Shown one piece after another: positions 1-8,880 of a stretch of 64,000 nt of DNA. Source of the stretch: Rhodoferax sp. TH121. GTDB lineage: Bacteria; Pseudomonadota; Gammaproteobacteria; Burkholderiales; Burkholderiaceae_C. A program made the translations under genes and the position numbers. The stretch lies in assembly GCF_002251855.1 (NCBI RefSeq), contig NZ_NOXW01000022.1:62001-126000 (forward strand), in the 5' to 3' direction. Each line of letters opens with the position of its first letter. The stretch's first letter is position 1. The notes beneath the pieces are model-generated. The model worked only from the letters and a program-made list of their open reading frames with translations, made no database searches and had not been told where the DNA came from.

Positions 1-621
1 GGGGTGGGCGCAACCCCGCAGGGGCTGGTGCCCTTGGGCCAGCGTCTGGCGCACGAGTTCCCCCAAGCGATGGTGGTTAGCGTGCAAGCCCCGCATGCTT
101 CGGACCTGGGGCAGGGCTACCAGTGGTTTTCGGTGCGCGGCATTACCGAAGAAGATCGCCCCGCTCGCGTGGCAGAGGCCATGCCCGCCTTCGTGGCTAT
201 GGTGCATGACTGGCAGCGCCAAAGTGGTGTGGGGCCCGAGGCCACGGCGTTGATTGGGTTCTCGCAGGGCGCCATCATGTCACTGGAAGCGACGCAGCGC
301 CCCGAGCTACTGGCCGGTCGCGTGGTGGCCCTGTCCGGCCGCTTTGCCGCTCTACCGCAGACTCCCCATCCGCACACCACCTTGCACTTGGTGCATGGCA
401 AGAGTGATGCCGTTATCCACTACGGCTACACCGTGACCGGTGCCGAACACCTGATCAGTCTGGGCGCGGACGTGACGGCCGATGTGATCCCCTTCCTGGG
501 GCACGAGATCAATGACGGGGTGCTGGACACGGTGATGGAACGCCTGCTGGGCCATTTGCCCAAGCGCTATTGGGAAGAGGTGCAGCGCGCTGCCGAGGCC
601 GGTGAGTCCGCGGCGGAATAA
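1..621 (+). CDS. Carboxylesterase/phospholipase family alpha/beta hydrolase, 5'-truncated (YpfH-like)
   Basis: The frame is open to the left edge, so the true start is outside the window; an in-frame GTG at 4 is only the first visible candidate. The nucleophile elbow reads GFSQG (around residue 86), typical of the carboxylesterase/phospholipase branch of alpha/beta hydrolases. A late HGKSDAVI segment supplies the catalytic Asp and the GHEI segment the His. This size (about 205 residues visible) fits cytosolic YpfH-type esterases acting on short acyl esters or lysophospholipids; the natural substrate is unknown. It converges on the minus-strand hypothetical gene that ends at 625. Confidence 0.85.
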   Translation, partial: GVGATPQGLVPLGQRLAHEFPQAMVVSVQAPHASDLGQGYQWFSVRGITEEDRPARVAEAMPAFVAMVHDWQRQSGVGPEATALIGFSQGAIMSLEATQRPELLAGRVVALSGRFAALPQTPHPHTTLHLVHGKSDAVIHYGYTVTGAEHLISLGADVTADVIPFLGHEINDGVLDTVMERLLGHLPKRYWEEVQRAAEAGESAAE

Positions 622-624
622 GCC

Positions 625-1005
625 TCAGCGTGGGGCCTGGCGCAGTGTGCCATCCAGAAACTCAATGCCCCACACGGGTGGTCCGTCGCCGCGGGAGCGT
701 CCGGGTGGCAGTGCACCGCTCATGAACACCTTGATGATGGCTGCTCGCACCTCCTGGGTGTCCAGCAGCTCCTCGTACGAGCCATTCACACGCAGGTAGT
801 CGCCTGCCGGCGAGATGGCGAGCAGACCATACTCCTGCCCCCAGCGTACCACCCCGATCACCACATGCGGGCTCTTGGCAATCACAAAGGCCTTGACCGC
901 ATTGCGCCGCAGCGACACGGTCAACGGCCCCCGCTCCAGTCGCAATGCCAGCGCTGCCCGCTGGGGCAGTGTGCTGTCTTTGCTGCTGAACCGGGTGGTG
1001 GCCAT
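625..1005 (-). CDS. Conserved hypothetical protein, 126 aa
   Basis: This small basic protein starts one base after the pepP stop, so it is almost certainly translated from the murU-pepP mRNA. I recognise no enzymatic motif. The middle (about residues 35-90) alternates hydrophobic and polar residues, as expected for a small beta-rich domain, and the C-terminus is Gly/Pro/Arg-rich. There is no signal peptide or membrane segment. Function unknown; context suggests only co-expression with peptidase and cell-wall recycling genes. Confidence 0.75.
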   Translation of the reverse strand: MATTRFSSKDSTLPQRAALALRLERGPLTVSLRRNAVKAFVIAKSPHVVIGVVRWGQEYGLLAISPAGDYLRVNGSYEELLDTQEVRAAIIKVFMSGALPPGRSRGDGPPVWGIEFLDGTLRQAPR

Positions 1006-1006
1006 G

Positions 1007-2401
1007 TCAGCCGCGCATCAGCGCTTCAATGGCGTCGGGATCGACGGGCACACCGCGGCTGATCAACTCGCAGCCCGTGTCGGTGACGATGGCATCGTCC
1101 TCGATGCGGATGCCGATGTTGTGGAATTGTTCGGGTACGCCCTCGGATGGGCGCACGTAGATGCCGGGCTCAATGGTCAGCACCATGCCACTGCGCAGAA
1201 TGCGTGCGGGGCGGTTCACGATCTCGGCGCCCGTCAGCGCATCCTTGCGGACACTGCCCTGGCCCAGTTCGCTAGGTTCGGTGTAGCTGCCGCAGTCGTG
1301 CACGTCCATGCCCAGCCAGTGGCCGGTGCGGTGCATGTAGAACTGGAAGTAGCTCCGGTTCTCGATCACGTCGTCCAGGCTCCCCACTGTGTTCTTGTTC
1401 AGCAGGCCCAGGTCCAGCATGCCCTGCGCCAGTACCTTCACCGTAGCCTCGTGCGGGTCGGTAAAGCGGGCGCCAGCTTTGGTGGCGTTCACTGCGGCCA
1501 CTTGGCTGGCCAGCACCAGGTCATACAGCGCGCGCTGGGGGCCGCTGAACTTGCCGTTGGCCGGAAAGGTGCGCGTAATGTCGCTGGCATAGCCGTCCAG
1601 CTCGCAGCCTGCGTCAATCAGCACCAGCTCGCCATCACGCACGGCACCCGCGTCGGCGCGGTAGTGCAGAACGCAGGCGTTAGCTCCAGCAGCCACGATG
1701 GAGCCATAGGCCGGGGACTGCGAGCCGTGGTGACGGAATTCGTGCAGCAACTCGGCGTCCAGGTGGTACTCGCGGACATCCTGTCCCTCGCGCAGCATGC
1801 GGGCGCTGAGCTGCATGGCGCGGATATGGGCGCCCGCGCTGATTTGCGCGGCGCGGCGCATAGTGTCTTGCTCGTAGGCGTCCTTGATGAGGCGCATCTC
1901 ATCCAGCGGGCCGCAGAGGTCGCGCGTTTGTTCGGGCGTCAGCGCGCCAAAGCGCACGCGGGCGCGCAGGCCGCTGAGCCAGCCGTCCACGCGCGTTTCC
2001 AGGCCCTTGTGGGTTGCAAAGGGGTACCAGACGGCATCGGCCCCATCCAGTAGGGCGGGCATGCGCTGGTCCAGCTCGTCAACCGAGTAGGCGGCGTCCA
2101 CGCCCAGCGCGGCGGGGGCAGCGTCGGGCCCCAGGCGAAAGCCGTCCCAGATCTCACGTTCCAGGTCCTTGGGTTGGCAGAACAGCGTGGTCATGCCATC
2201 GCCAGTGATGACCAGCCATGCTTTCGGTTCAGTAAAGCCGGTCAGGTAATAGAAGTAGCTGTCGTGGCGGAACAGGAAGTCCGAATCGCGGTTGCGCTGC
2301 TGCTCGGGCGCGGTGGGCAGCACGGCCACGCCGTGCTTGCCAATACGGGCGGCCAGCGCGGCGCGGCGCGCGGCGTGGTTGGCGGTAAGGGGGTGTGTCA
2401 T
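1007..2401 (-). CDS. pepP: Xaa-Pro aminopeptidase (aminopeptidase P, M24B)
   Basis: This cytosolic metallopeptidase removes N-terminal residues that precede proline. At 464 residues it has the usual AMPP length. An N-terminal creatinase-like domain (about 1-175) includes the RNRDSDF segment, followed by the pita-bread catalytic domain. The dinuclear metal ligands are visible: D263 and D274 (LIDAG and SDITRTFP), H361 (TGHWLG), E411 (TIEPGIYV) and E434 (IRIEDD). The start at 2401 lies 4 bases after the murU stop, and the next gene begins one base after its own stop, giving a murU-pepP-hypothetical operon. Confidence 0.95.
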   Translation of the reverse strand: MTHPLTANHAARRAALAARIGKHGVAVLPTAPEQQRNRDSDFLFRHDSYFYYLTGFTEPKAWLVITGDGMTTLFCQPKDLEREIWDGFRLGPDAAPAALGVDAAYSVDELDQRMPALLDGADAVWYPFATHKGLETRVDGWLSGLRARVRFGALTPEQTRDLCGPLDEMRLIKDAYEQDTMRRAAQISAGAHIRAMQLSARMLREGQDVREYHLDAELLHEFRHHGSQSPAYGSIVAAGANACVLHYRADAGAVRDGELVLIDAGCELDGYASDITRTFPANGKFSGPQRALYDLVLASQVAAVNATKAGARFTDPHEATVKVLAQGMLDLGLLNKNTVGSLDDVIENRSYFQFYMHRTGHWLGMDVHDCGSYTEPSELGQGSVRKDALTGAEIVNRPARILRSGMVLTIEPGIYVRPSEGVPEQFHNIGIRIEDDAIVTDTGCELISRGVPVDPDAIEALMRG

Positions 2402-2405
2402 GGGG

Positions 2406-3206
2406 TCAGGTGTTGAGTTCTGCCAGCCGCTCGGGCGTACCGACGTCGGTCCAGCGGCCAGTGTAAATCTCGGCGCTCACCTGTGCTTGCGCCATGGCTT
2501 TGCGCAGCAGGGGCGCCAGTGGGGCTTTCACGCCCTGCGGGTTGCCGGTAGGAATGTCGCACCAGGGCGCGGCAAAGAGTGCCTGGTGAAACAGCGCGAA
2601 GGTGCTGTAGGTGTAGCGCTGGGTGCTGCTGTCGGCAGGCGGGTCCGTGCACAGGCCTACGCCCTGGGCATCCACCTGCTCCAGGCCAAAGTCACCCTTG
2701 CGGTGGTGTGCCGGGTTGGGCACCAGCCACAGGTGGGCCAGCTTGCCACTGGCGGCAAAGCGGTCCACCGCAGCCTGGGTAAACATGAAGTCGGGTGCAT
2801 ACACATCACCCGCCATGGACCAGAACACGGGCGCGAGTTGCGGCAGCGCGCGCGCAATGCCGCCCGCAGTCTCCAGCGCGCCACCAAAGTCGCGCCCTTC
2901 ATGGGAGTAGTGCAAGGCCAGAGCGTTAGAGTTTTGCTCTGCTTTTGATAGCTGTTCACGCAATATTGGCGGCGCCTGTATGCCAATTTGATGCCCAAAC
3001 TGGGTCTCGATCTGCTCGCCCAGCCAGGCGGTGTTTACCACCGCACTGCCAAAGCCGCCTTGCGCCAGCGCCTCCAGGTGGTACTGCATCAGGGGCTTGC
3101 CCTGCACGGCGAGCAGGGGTTTGGGGCAGGTATCGGTCAGCGGGCGCATGCGCTCGCCGCGGCCGGCGGCCAGCACGATGGCGGGGGCGGGTGTGAAAGA
3201 GGGCAT
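2406..3206 (-). CDS. murU: N-acetylmuramate 1-phosphate uridylyltransferase (MurU) carrying an in-frame repeat insertion
   Basis: This nucleotidyltransferase of peptidoglycan recycling makes UDP-MurNAc from MurNAc-1-P and UTP. The signature LAAGRGERMRPLTD (residues 12-25) followed by CPKPLL is the sugar-nucleotidyltransferase motif, and ETAGGIARALP matches MurU. I chose the ATG at 3206 because upstream in-frame codons show no homology. At 266 residues it is longer than the usual roughly 225. The excess maps to residues 73-92, between the IETQFG and YSHEGRD segments, where a 60-bp dispersed repeat (2931-2990) is inserted in frame. The flanking motifs are intact, so the gene is probably functional. 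Confidence 0.92.
   Translation of the reverse strand: MPSFTPAPAIVLAAGRGERMRPLTDTCPKPLLAVQGKPLMQYHLEALAQGGFGSAVVNTAWLGEQIETQFGHQIGIQAPPILREQLSKAEQNSNALALHYSHEGRDFGGALETAGGIARALPQLAPVFWSMAGDVYAPDFMFTQAAVDRFAASGKLAHLWLVPNPAHHRKGDFGLEQVDAQGVGLCTDPPADSSTQRYTYSTFALFHQALFAAPWCDIPTGNPQGVKAPLAPLLRKAMAQAQVSAEIYTGRWTDVGTPERLAELNT
2931..2990 (-). repeat. 60-bp dispersed repeat, copy 1, inside murU
   Basis: Read on the minus strand this begins CAAATTGG, has TTGCGTGAACAGCTATCAAAA in its second half (first 20 bases shared with the family: TTGCG.GAACAGCTATCAAA) and ends near AGC. It is exactly 60 bases, a multiple of three, and adds 20 codons to murU without shifting the frame. The encoded peptide contains LREQLSK. 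Confidence 0.85.
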
Positions 3207-3270
3207 GGGCGCAAAGCATAACCGTGGCCACCCGCTATCATCTTCCCCACCAACATTCAGGGGGGACACC

Positions 3271-4308
3271 ATGGCATTGATGGACTTCATCAAGAAACAG
3301 TTTATTGACGTCATTCAATGGACGGAAGAGAACGACGGCACGCTGGCCTGGCGCTTCCCCATGGCGGGTATGGAAATCCAGAGCGGCGGCACGCTGGTCG
3401 TGCGCGAGTCGCAGCTGGCGGTGTTCGTCAACGAAGGCAAGGTGGCCGATGTGTTTGGTCCTGGCACCCATACGCTCACCACGCAGACCTTGCCGGTGCT
3501 GACCTACCTGAAGAACTGGGACAAGCTGTTCGAGTCCCCCTTCAAGAGTGATGTGTACTTCTTCAGCACGCGCCAGCAGATCGACCAGAAGTGGGGCACG
3601 CCCCAACCCATCACCATCCGTGATGCCGACTTTGGTGCCGTGCGCCTGCGTGCCTTTGGCAATTACGCCTTCCGCATTGCCGACCCCAAGCTCTTCCACA
3701 CCGAAATTTCGGGCACGCGCGAGAACTACACCACAGCGGACATTGACGGCCAGCTGCGTGGCCTGGTGTTGCAGAACATCAGCAATGCGGTGGCGAGCAG
3801 CGGCATTGCGTTTTTGGATTTGGCGGCCAACCAGCTGAGTTTTGCGCAGGCACTGACCCGCCAGCTCGCGCCCGAGTTCGAGAAGATCGGCCTGAAGCTC
3901 GAAGGCATGACGGTACAAAACGTGTCGTTGCCCGAAGAGCTGCAGAAAGTGCTGGACCAGAAGATCGGCATGGGCATGGTTGGCAACGACATGGGCAAGT
4001 TCATGCAGTACCAGACGGCACAGGCCATCCCCAAGTTTGCCGAGGGCGCAGGCTCGGGCGGCGTGGCGGGCGATGCAATGGGCCTGGGGGCTGGTGTAGC
4101 GCTGGGCCAGGTGCTGGCGCAGAACCTGGCTGCCGGTTTGCAAGCGCAGGCTGCACCTGCAACCGCCGCTGTGGCCGCGGCTGCAGGCGTGAAGCCCGAG
4201 GATGTGATGGCCACGCTGGAGAAGCTAGGCGACCTGAAAACCAAAGGCATCCTGACGCAGGAAGAGTTTGACGCCAAGAAGGCGGAACTGCTGAAGAAAC
4301 TCGTGTAG
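3271..4308 (+). CDS. SPFH/Band-7 family protein with C-terminal SHOCT domain (YdjI-like)
   Basis: The SPFH domain spans roughly residues 1-250 and follows the YdjI subfamily (MALMDFIKKQFIDVIQW start, GPGTHTL, FFSTRQQIDQKWGT). A Gly/Ala-rich linker leads to a C-terminal SHOCT helix pair (about 308-345: LGDLKTKGILTQEEFDAKKA). There is no signal peptide; YdjI-like SPFH proteins are peripheral scaffolds on membranes. The ATG at 3271 follows a GGGGGA ribosome site. It is the first gene of a plus-strand run with DUF4178, DUF350 and a spermidine-synthase-like protein, a recurrent membrane-stress gene neighbourhood. Confidence 0.88.
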   Translation: MALMDFIKKQFIDVIQWTEENDGTLAWRFPMAGMEIQSGGTLVVRESQLAVFVNEGKVADVFGPGTHTLTTQTLPVLTYLKNWDKLFESPFKSDVYFFSTRQQIDQKWGTPQPITIRDADFGAVRLRAFGNYAFRIADPKLFHTEISGTRENYTTADIDGQLRGLVLQNISNAVASSGIAFLDLAANQLSFAQALTRQLAPEFEKIGLKLEGMTVQNVSLPEELQKVLDQKIGMGMVGNDMGKFMQYQTAQAIPKFAEGAGSGGVAGDAMGLGAGVALGQVLAQNLAAGLQAQAAPATAAVAAAAGVKPEDVMATLEKLGDLKTKGILTQEEFDAKKAELLKKLV

Positions 4309-4409
4309 TCGTCGCTGGGGCGGGCGCAGCGGCAGAGGGCTCTGCTGCGTGTCCCCCGCCCGTGGGCTCCTCCTTTACCTCCGCATAACCCTCTACCGCT
4401 CCGCCCTCC

Positions 4410-5939
4410 TTGGCTAACGAGACCGTTGCTCCTCAACGCGCCTACCGGGCCCCGTGCCCGGGCTGTGGCGCGCCTGTCAACTTCCTGAGTGCACAAAGCA
4501 CGCACACCATCTGTGCGTACTGCCAGAGCACCGTGGTGCGCAAGGGCGAGGTTCTCGCGCGCATTGGCAAGATGGCCGAGCTGTTTGATGACCACAGCCT
4601 GCTGCAGTTGGGTGCCAGCGGCAGCTGGAACGGCCAGAGCTTCACGCTGTTGGGGCGCCTGCAATACAAGTATGGCGAAGGCACCTGGTCCGAATGGCAT
4701 GCGGTGCTGGGCGATGGCAGCAGCGCCTTCCTGAGCGAAGACAACGGCGCCTATGTCTTCACCACCGCGCAGCCCGTCCAGCGCAACCTGCCTGCGGCCG
4801 AGCGTTTTCGTGTGGGTGCTATCACCGCTATCAACGGTCAATCGTTCAGTGTGGCGTCGAACCAGCTTGTGGCGCTGGTCGCGGCGCAGGGCGAATTGCC
4901 GCGTCTGCCTGAGCTGGGCCGCAGCTTTGCCATGGTGGAGCTGCGCAGCGAGGCCGCGGACGCCAAGAGCACGGGTGAAGTGCTCAGTGTCGACTACAGC
5001 ACCCAGCCACCCAGCGTGAGCATGGGCCGCTCGGTGCAGCTGGACGAGCTGAAGCTCACAGGTCTCAAGGACAACGCGTCAAAGGAAGAAAAAGGTCGGC
5101 AGTTTGCCTGCCCAAACTGCGGCGCCACACTGGAGGCCCTGCTGCTCACCACCCAGAGCATGAGCTGCAAGTCCTGCAACACACTCATCGACCTGTCGCA
5201 AGGTATTGGGGGTGAACTCAAACATGCCGTGCAGGACGAGCCCATCCAGCCCCTGATTCCCTTGGGGACGGTGGGCATGCTGCAGGGCGCGTATTGGCAG
5301 GTGGTGGGCTTTCAGCACCGCATGGGCACCGAGCCCGCTGACCCTGATGAGCATTTTGGTTGGGAGGAGTACCTGCTTTACAACGCCAAGCGCGGATTCA
5401 TTTTTCTGGTTGATTCGACCGATGGCTGGAGCGTGGTCAAGCCCACCACGGGTGCACCCGTGGTCAGCAGTAGCCAGCAAACGGCGACGTACCTGGGTAC
5501 CCATTACCAGCTCAAGGAAAGCTATACCGCGACCACCAACTATGTGGTGGGCGAGTTTTACTGGCAGGTGCAACGTACACAGAAAACGGAGAACCGGGAC
5601 TACCGCAGCGGCAAGAGTCTGCTCAGTTCCGAGCGGTCGGCCCACGAGCTCACCTGGTCCGTCGGCAGCACCATCGACAGTGCCACGATTGCCCGTGTCT
5701 TCAAGTTGCAGACTGATAAGGCGGCGCTCCAGCGCAGTGATGTCGGACCACTCTCTGGGTCTAGCAACCCCTTGATGCGGCAAGAGTTTTGGGTGTTCAT
5801 CGTGGTGGTGCTGTTTTTCCTGGCCATGACGCGCTGCTCACCCAATTGCGACCCGAGCGTGGAGAACTGCTCCAGCAGCAGCTACCGTTCCTCGGGCGGC
5901 TCGTACGGCGGCTTCTCGTCGGGTGGCGGACACAAATAG
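4410..5939 (+). CDS. DUF4178 protein with two zinc ribbons and a C-terminal membrane anchor
   Basis: The N-terminal zinc ribbon has CPGCG (about 16-20) paired with CAYC (about 36-39), followed by a DUF4178 beta domain (SFTLLGRLQYKYGEGTWSEW). A second ribbon CPNCG...CKSC lies near residues 234-256, and a second DUF4178-like domain follows (YWQVVGFQHRMG). A hydrophobic segment near residue 465 (WVFIVVVLFFLAM) anchors the C-terminus, which ends in a Ser/Gly-rich tail. The start is TTG at 4410, chosen because the ribbon begins shortly after it; no in-frame ATG is nearby. Molecular role unknown; it is linked in context to SPFH and polyamine-type enzymes. Confidence 0.85.
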   Translation: MANETVAPQRAYRAPCPGCGAPVNFLSAQSTHTICAYCQSTVVRKGEVLARIGKMAELFDDHSLLQLGASGSWNGQSFTLLGRLQYKYGEGTWSEWHAVLGDGSSAFLSEDNGAYVFTTAQPVQRNLPAAERFRVGAITAINGQSFSVASNQLVALVAAQGELPRLPELGRSFAMVELRSEAADAKSTGEVLSVDYSTQPPSVSMGRSVQLDELKLTGLKDNASKEEKGRQFACPNCGATLEALLLTTQSMSCKSCNTLIDLSQGIGGELKHAVQDEPIQPLIPLGTVGMLQGAYWQVVGFQHRMGTEPADPDEHFGWEEYLLYNAKRGFIFLVDSTDGWSVVKPTTGAPVVSSSQQTATYLGTHYQLKESYTATTNYVVGEFYWQVQRTQKTENRDYRSGKSLLSSERSAHELTWSVGSTIDSATIARVFKLQTDKAALQRSDVGPLSGSSNPLMRQEFWVFIVVVLFFLAMTRCSPNCDPSVENCSSSSYRSSGGSYGGFSSGGGHK

Positions 5940-5965
5940 GATTTGGAACTTTCAAGGAGATGGCC

Positions 5966-6178
5966 ATGGAATGGTTGAAACCGGATGTGGTGTTGGGCTC
6001 GGTGCTGTACGCAGTGATCGGCGTGCTGATCTTCTGGATCTGCTTCATCATCATTGACAAGATCACGCCCTACAACCTGTGGCTGGAGATTGTGGAGAAG
6101 CAGAACAAGGCACTGGCCATGGTGGTGGCCGCCATGTCGCTGGGCATTTGCATCATCGTGGCGGCAGCCATTCACTAA
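5966..6178 (+). CDS. DUF350 (YjfL-like) small membrane protein
   Basis: This 70-residue protein has two hydrophobic helices (about residues 8-30 and 48-68) separated by the charged DKITPYNLWLEIVEKQNKALA loop (first 20: DKITPYNLWLEIVEKQNKAL). That pattern is one DUF350 unit. AGGAG at 5955-5959 lies 6 bases before the ATG at 5966, which decides the start over the ATG at 5960. DUF350 proteins accompany DUF4178, SPFH/PspA and spermidine-synthase-like genes in many bacteria (E. coli yjfL); a channel-like or membrane-sensor role is only inferred. Confidence 0.85.
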   Translation: MEWLKPDVVLGSVLYAVIGVLIFWICFIIIDKITPYNLWLEIVEKQNKALAMVVAAMSLGICIIVAAAIH

Positions 6179-6299
6179 TGCCCCCCACGCTCCACCGCTA
6201 CGCGGGTCGCCGCCCCCCGAGGGGGCGCGTTTTGCCTTGGGGCGGCCCGGCGGCAAAACATGCCTCCGCTCGCCACTATTCAAGTTGGGCGGCCCTCAG
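6179..6299. repeat. GC-rich intergenic hairpin region between DUF350 and speE-like genes
   Basis: A 7-bp stem CGCCCCC (6211-6217) / GGGGGCG (6221-6227) with a CGA loop is followed by CGTTTTG. It resembles intergenic hairpins common in Comamonadaceae and could act as an attenuator or weak terminator. No reading frame here looks real. Confidence 0.5.
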
Positions 6300-7862
6300 G
6301 TGAAACCTGAGTCTTCCCAGCCCACCGGGCCACGTCCGGTGGAGGTCGCGCTGCTCGCCTCTGTGTTTGTGGTGGCGGCGTGCGGGCTGGTGTACGAGCT
6401 GGCGGCGGGTGCGCTGGCTTCCTACTTGCTGGGCGATTCGGTGCTGCAGTTCAGCACCGTGATTGGGGCTTACCTGTTTGCCATGGGCATTGGCTCTTGG
6501 TTATCGCGCTTTTTCGAGCGCCAGCTCACCGCCCACTTTTTGCGCATAGAACTGCTGGTGGCCCTCGCCGGTGGTACGTTACCAGCGATTCTTTTTGTCG
6601 CACATGCCTGGGCTCCCGGTTCATTCCGTTTGGTGCTCTACGCGATGGTGCTGCTGGTCGGCATGCTGGTGGGGCTGGAGATTCCGCTGGTCATGCGCAT
6701 CCTCAAGCGCAACGTGGCGCTCAAGGACTTGGTTTCGCAGGTGCTGACCTTTGACTACCTGGGCGCGCTTGCGGTCTCCGTCGCGTTTCCGCTCTTGCTG
6801 GTGCCCAAGCTGGGCCTGGTGCGCACCGGGCTGCTGTTCGGCTTGTTGAATGCCGCCGTCGCCCTATGGGCACTGTGGCTGTTTCGCCATGAGCTCCGGC
6901 GCTTTGCGGCGCACGCCTGGGCCTGTGCTGGGGTGTTGGCCCTGCTGGGCGCGGGCATGGCCGCCGCCGACCACATCACCACCTGGGCCGAAGACCGGCT
7001 TTACCAGGACAAAGCCATCATCGCGCAGTCCAGCCCCTACCAACGTATTGTGGTGACCCATTCACCGGGCGAGGGCCAGTTGGGCTACCGCCTGTTCCTC
7101 AACGGCAACTTGCAGTTCGCCCAGCGCGACGAATACCGTTACCACGAAGCGCTGGTGCACCCCGCCATGGCTGCGTTTTCAGCGACCGGAGCTTCGCCCA
7201 AAAAGGTGGCCGTGCTGGGCGGTGGCGACGGCATGGCGGTGCGCGAAGTCCTCAAGTACTCTGGCGTGGAGAGCGTCACGCTGGTGGAGCTGGATCCGGC
7301 TATGACCGCGCTGTTTACGCGAACACCGGAGTTGGCGGCGCTCAATGCCGAAGCGCTGCGTTCGTCCAAAGTGAAGGTCATCAACACCGATGCCTTCACT
7401 TGGCTGCAGGGCACAGACGAGGTATTTGATGTCATCGTGGTGGACTTTCCAGACCCTACCAACTTCTCGGTCGGCAAGTTGTTCACCAACGCCTTCTACG
7501 CCCTGCTCGACAAGCATCTGGCTGCCAGCGGCTACGCCGTAGTGCAGACCACCTCGCCGCTGATCGCACGCAAGAGCTTTTGGACTGTGGTCACCACCAT
7601 GGAGTCGGTAGGCCTTACCGCCACGCCGTACCACGCCCATGTGCCCAGCTTTGGTGAATGGGGCTTTGTGCTGGCTAGCCGTCGCCCGTTCCGCTTGCCA
7701 ACGGCACTGCCTGCGGGCCTGCGCTTTCTCAGCGTGCCCAGCCTGCCGTTGTTGTTCGAGTTCCCCCAAGACATGGCCCGCGTGCCTACCGAGGTCAACC
7801 GCCTCTCCAACCAGGTTCTGGTGACCACGTATGAAGAAGAATGGGGCAGGGTGGCCAAATGA
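6300..7862 (+). CDS. Membrane-anchored spermidine synthase-like aminopropyltransferase
   Basis: About 210 N-terminal residues form a bundle of some seven hydrophobic helices (ALLASVFVVAACGLVYELAAG onward, first helix about 15-35), fused to a cytosolic aminopropyltransferase domain. In that domain SPYQRIVV, LFLNGNLQFAQRDEYRYHE, the AdoMet loop VAVLGGGDGMAVREVL, the acidic VELDPAM and DVIVVDFPDPTN are all visible. Soluble SpeE proteins lack the membrane half. I chose GTG at 6300 because the upstream frame is repetitive GC-rich leader. The stop overlaps the next ATG (ATGA). Substrate uncertain: polyamine transfer to an unknown acceptor is inferred, supported by an AdoMet decarboxylase gene at 13719. 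Confidence 0.85.
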   Translation: MKPESSQPTGPRPVEVALLASVFVVAACGLVYELAAGALASYLLGDSVLQFSTVIGAYLFAMGIGSWLSRFFERQLTAHFLRIELLVALAGGTLPAILFVAHAWAPGSFRLVLYAMVLLVGMLVGLEIPLVMRILKRNVALKDLVSQVLTFDYLGALAVSVAFPLLLVPKLGLVRTGLLFGLLNAAVALWALWLFRHELRRFAAHAWACAGVLALLGAGMAAADHITTWAEDRLYQDKAIIAQSSPYQRIVVTHSPGEGQLGYRLFLNGNLQFAQRDEYRYHEALVHPAMAAFSATGASPKKVAVLGGGDGMAVREVLKYSGVESVTLVELDPAMTALFTRTPELAALNAEALRSSKVKVINTDAFTWLQGTDEVFDVIVVDFPDPTNFSVGKLFTNAFYALLDKHLAASGYAVVQTTSPLIARKSFWTVVTTMESVGLTATPYHAHVPSFGEWGFVLASRRPFRLPTALPAGLRFLSVPSLPLLFEFPQDMARVPTEVNRLSNQVLVTTYEEEWGRVAK

Positions 7863-8332
7863 CCCATGGATCCCAATCACCCTACAGCTACCGCGATGAC
7901 CCGGCGGTCCCGCGTTTTGCCGATGACAAACCCCTCATCGTTTTTGACGGGCACTGTGTGCTGTGTTCCGCGTGGGCCAACTTTGTGCTCAAGCACGACC
8001 GCAACATGGTCTATCGTTTGCTCGCAGCGCAGTCTCCGCTGGGCCAGGCCTTGTATGCCCACTACGGCTTGGGTGGCAGCGACTACCAGAGCAATCTGCT
8101 GATCGCGTCAGGGTGCGTGTACATCAAGTCCGATGGCACCCTTCGTATGTTCAGAGGTCTGGGCTGGCCGTGGCGCTTGGTCGGGGTGTTGCGTGCGTTT
8201 CCGCTGCCATGGCTGGACGCGCTCTACAGCGTGGTGGCGCGCAACCGCTTGCGCTGGTTTGGCCGGCGTGAGGTTTGTTACTTTCCGGCGCCCGAAGACG
8301 CAGACCGCTTTGTGGCGGGCGAGGCGCCGTGA
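7859..8332 (+). CDS. DCC-family thiol-disulfide oxidoreductase-like protein (DUF393/YuxK)
   Basis: The motif FDGHCVLCSAWANFVLKHD (about residues 27-45) is the DCC signature, here D-G-x-C-x-x-C, the thioredoxin-like redox site. Length (157) is typical. The ATG at 7859 overlaps the stop of the spermidine-synthase-like gene and its own stop overlaps the next GTG, so the four genes from 6300 to 10493 are translationally coupled. The partner is unknown; the flanking FAD oxidoreductase suggests a redox pathway. Confidence 0.88.
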   Translation: MTHGSQSPYSYRDDPAVPRFADDKPLIVFDGHCVLCSAWANFVLKHDRNMVYRLLAAQSPLGQALYAHYGLGGSDYQSNLLIASGCVYIKSDGTLRMFRGLGWPWRLVGVLRAFPLPWLDALYSVVARNRLRWFGRREVCYFPAPEDADRFVAGEAP

Positions 8333-8880
8333 ACTCGCCCGCCAGTCTATTTCAGCGGGTGCTGGGAGGTGCCTTTGCGCAGCTGTCTCCGGCCCTGCAG
8401 CGCTGCCACCAGCCCGGTGAGCACTTGGTGTTGCGTGGCCAAGCCTCGGTGCAGCGTGGCTCGGGATGCTTGGCCCGGCTGGTGTGCTGGTGCATGGACT
8501 TTCCTGCGGCGGGGGAGGCGGTGCCGGTCCAGGTGCGCATGGAGGCGCTAGACCAGGGGGAACGTTGGCTGCGTACATTCGGTACGAAACAATTTGCCAG
8601 CCATCTACTGCAAGAGCATGGTGCACAGCCCGGCATGTTGGTAGAGCAATTCGGCCCGCTGCGGGTGCAGATTGCCGTGACGGTGGTGAACGGCGCTTTG
8701 CATTGGGCGGTGTACGGTGGCGCCGTCTGGCGCCTGCCTTTACCCGCCTGGTGTTTGCCCACAGGCGACAGTCGCGAGTTTGAGTCGGAGGGGCGTTTCC
8801 ACTTCGATGTTGAGATTACGCATCCCTTCACCGGGCGCATCGTCCACTACCGCGGCTGGCTGGCGCCGTACAAGCGGTGA
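8329..8880 (+). CDS. DUF4166 domain-containing protein
   Basis: This 183-residue protein matches the DUF4166 layout: N-terminal FQRVLGGAFAQLSPALQRCH, a central RTFGTKQFASHLLQEHG segment and a C-terminal FHFDVEITHPFTGRIVHYRGWL. It starts at GTG 8329 overlapping the upstream TGA and ends overlapping the GTG of the FAD oxidoreductase. In other genomes DUF4166 occurs fused or adjacent to saccharopine-dehydrogenase-like and DCC proteins. No catalytic residues can be assigned; no signal peptide is seen. Confidence 0.8.
   Translation: MNSPASLFQRVLGGAFAQLSPALQRCHQPGEHLVLRGQASVQRGSGCLARLVCWCMDFPAAGEAVPVQVRMEALDQGERWLRTFGTKQFASHLLQEHGAQPGMLVEQFGPLRVQIAVTVVNGALHWAVYGGAVWRLPLPAWCLPTGDSREFESEGRFHFDVEITHPFTGRIVHYRGWLAPYKR

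Noticed and set aside
815-2053. 412-codon open frame on the plus strand
   Set aside because: It is antisense to pepP, whose metal-ligand motifs are unmistakable; the translation is Ala/Val/His/Gln-rich low-information sequence typical of antisense GC-rich DNA.
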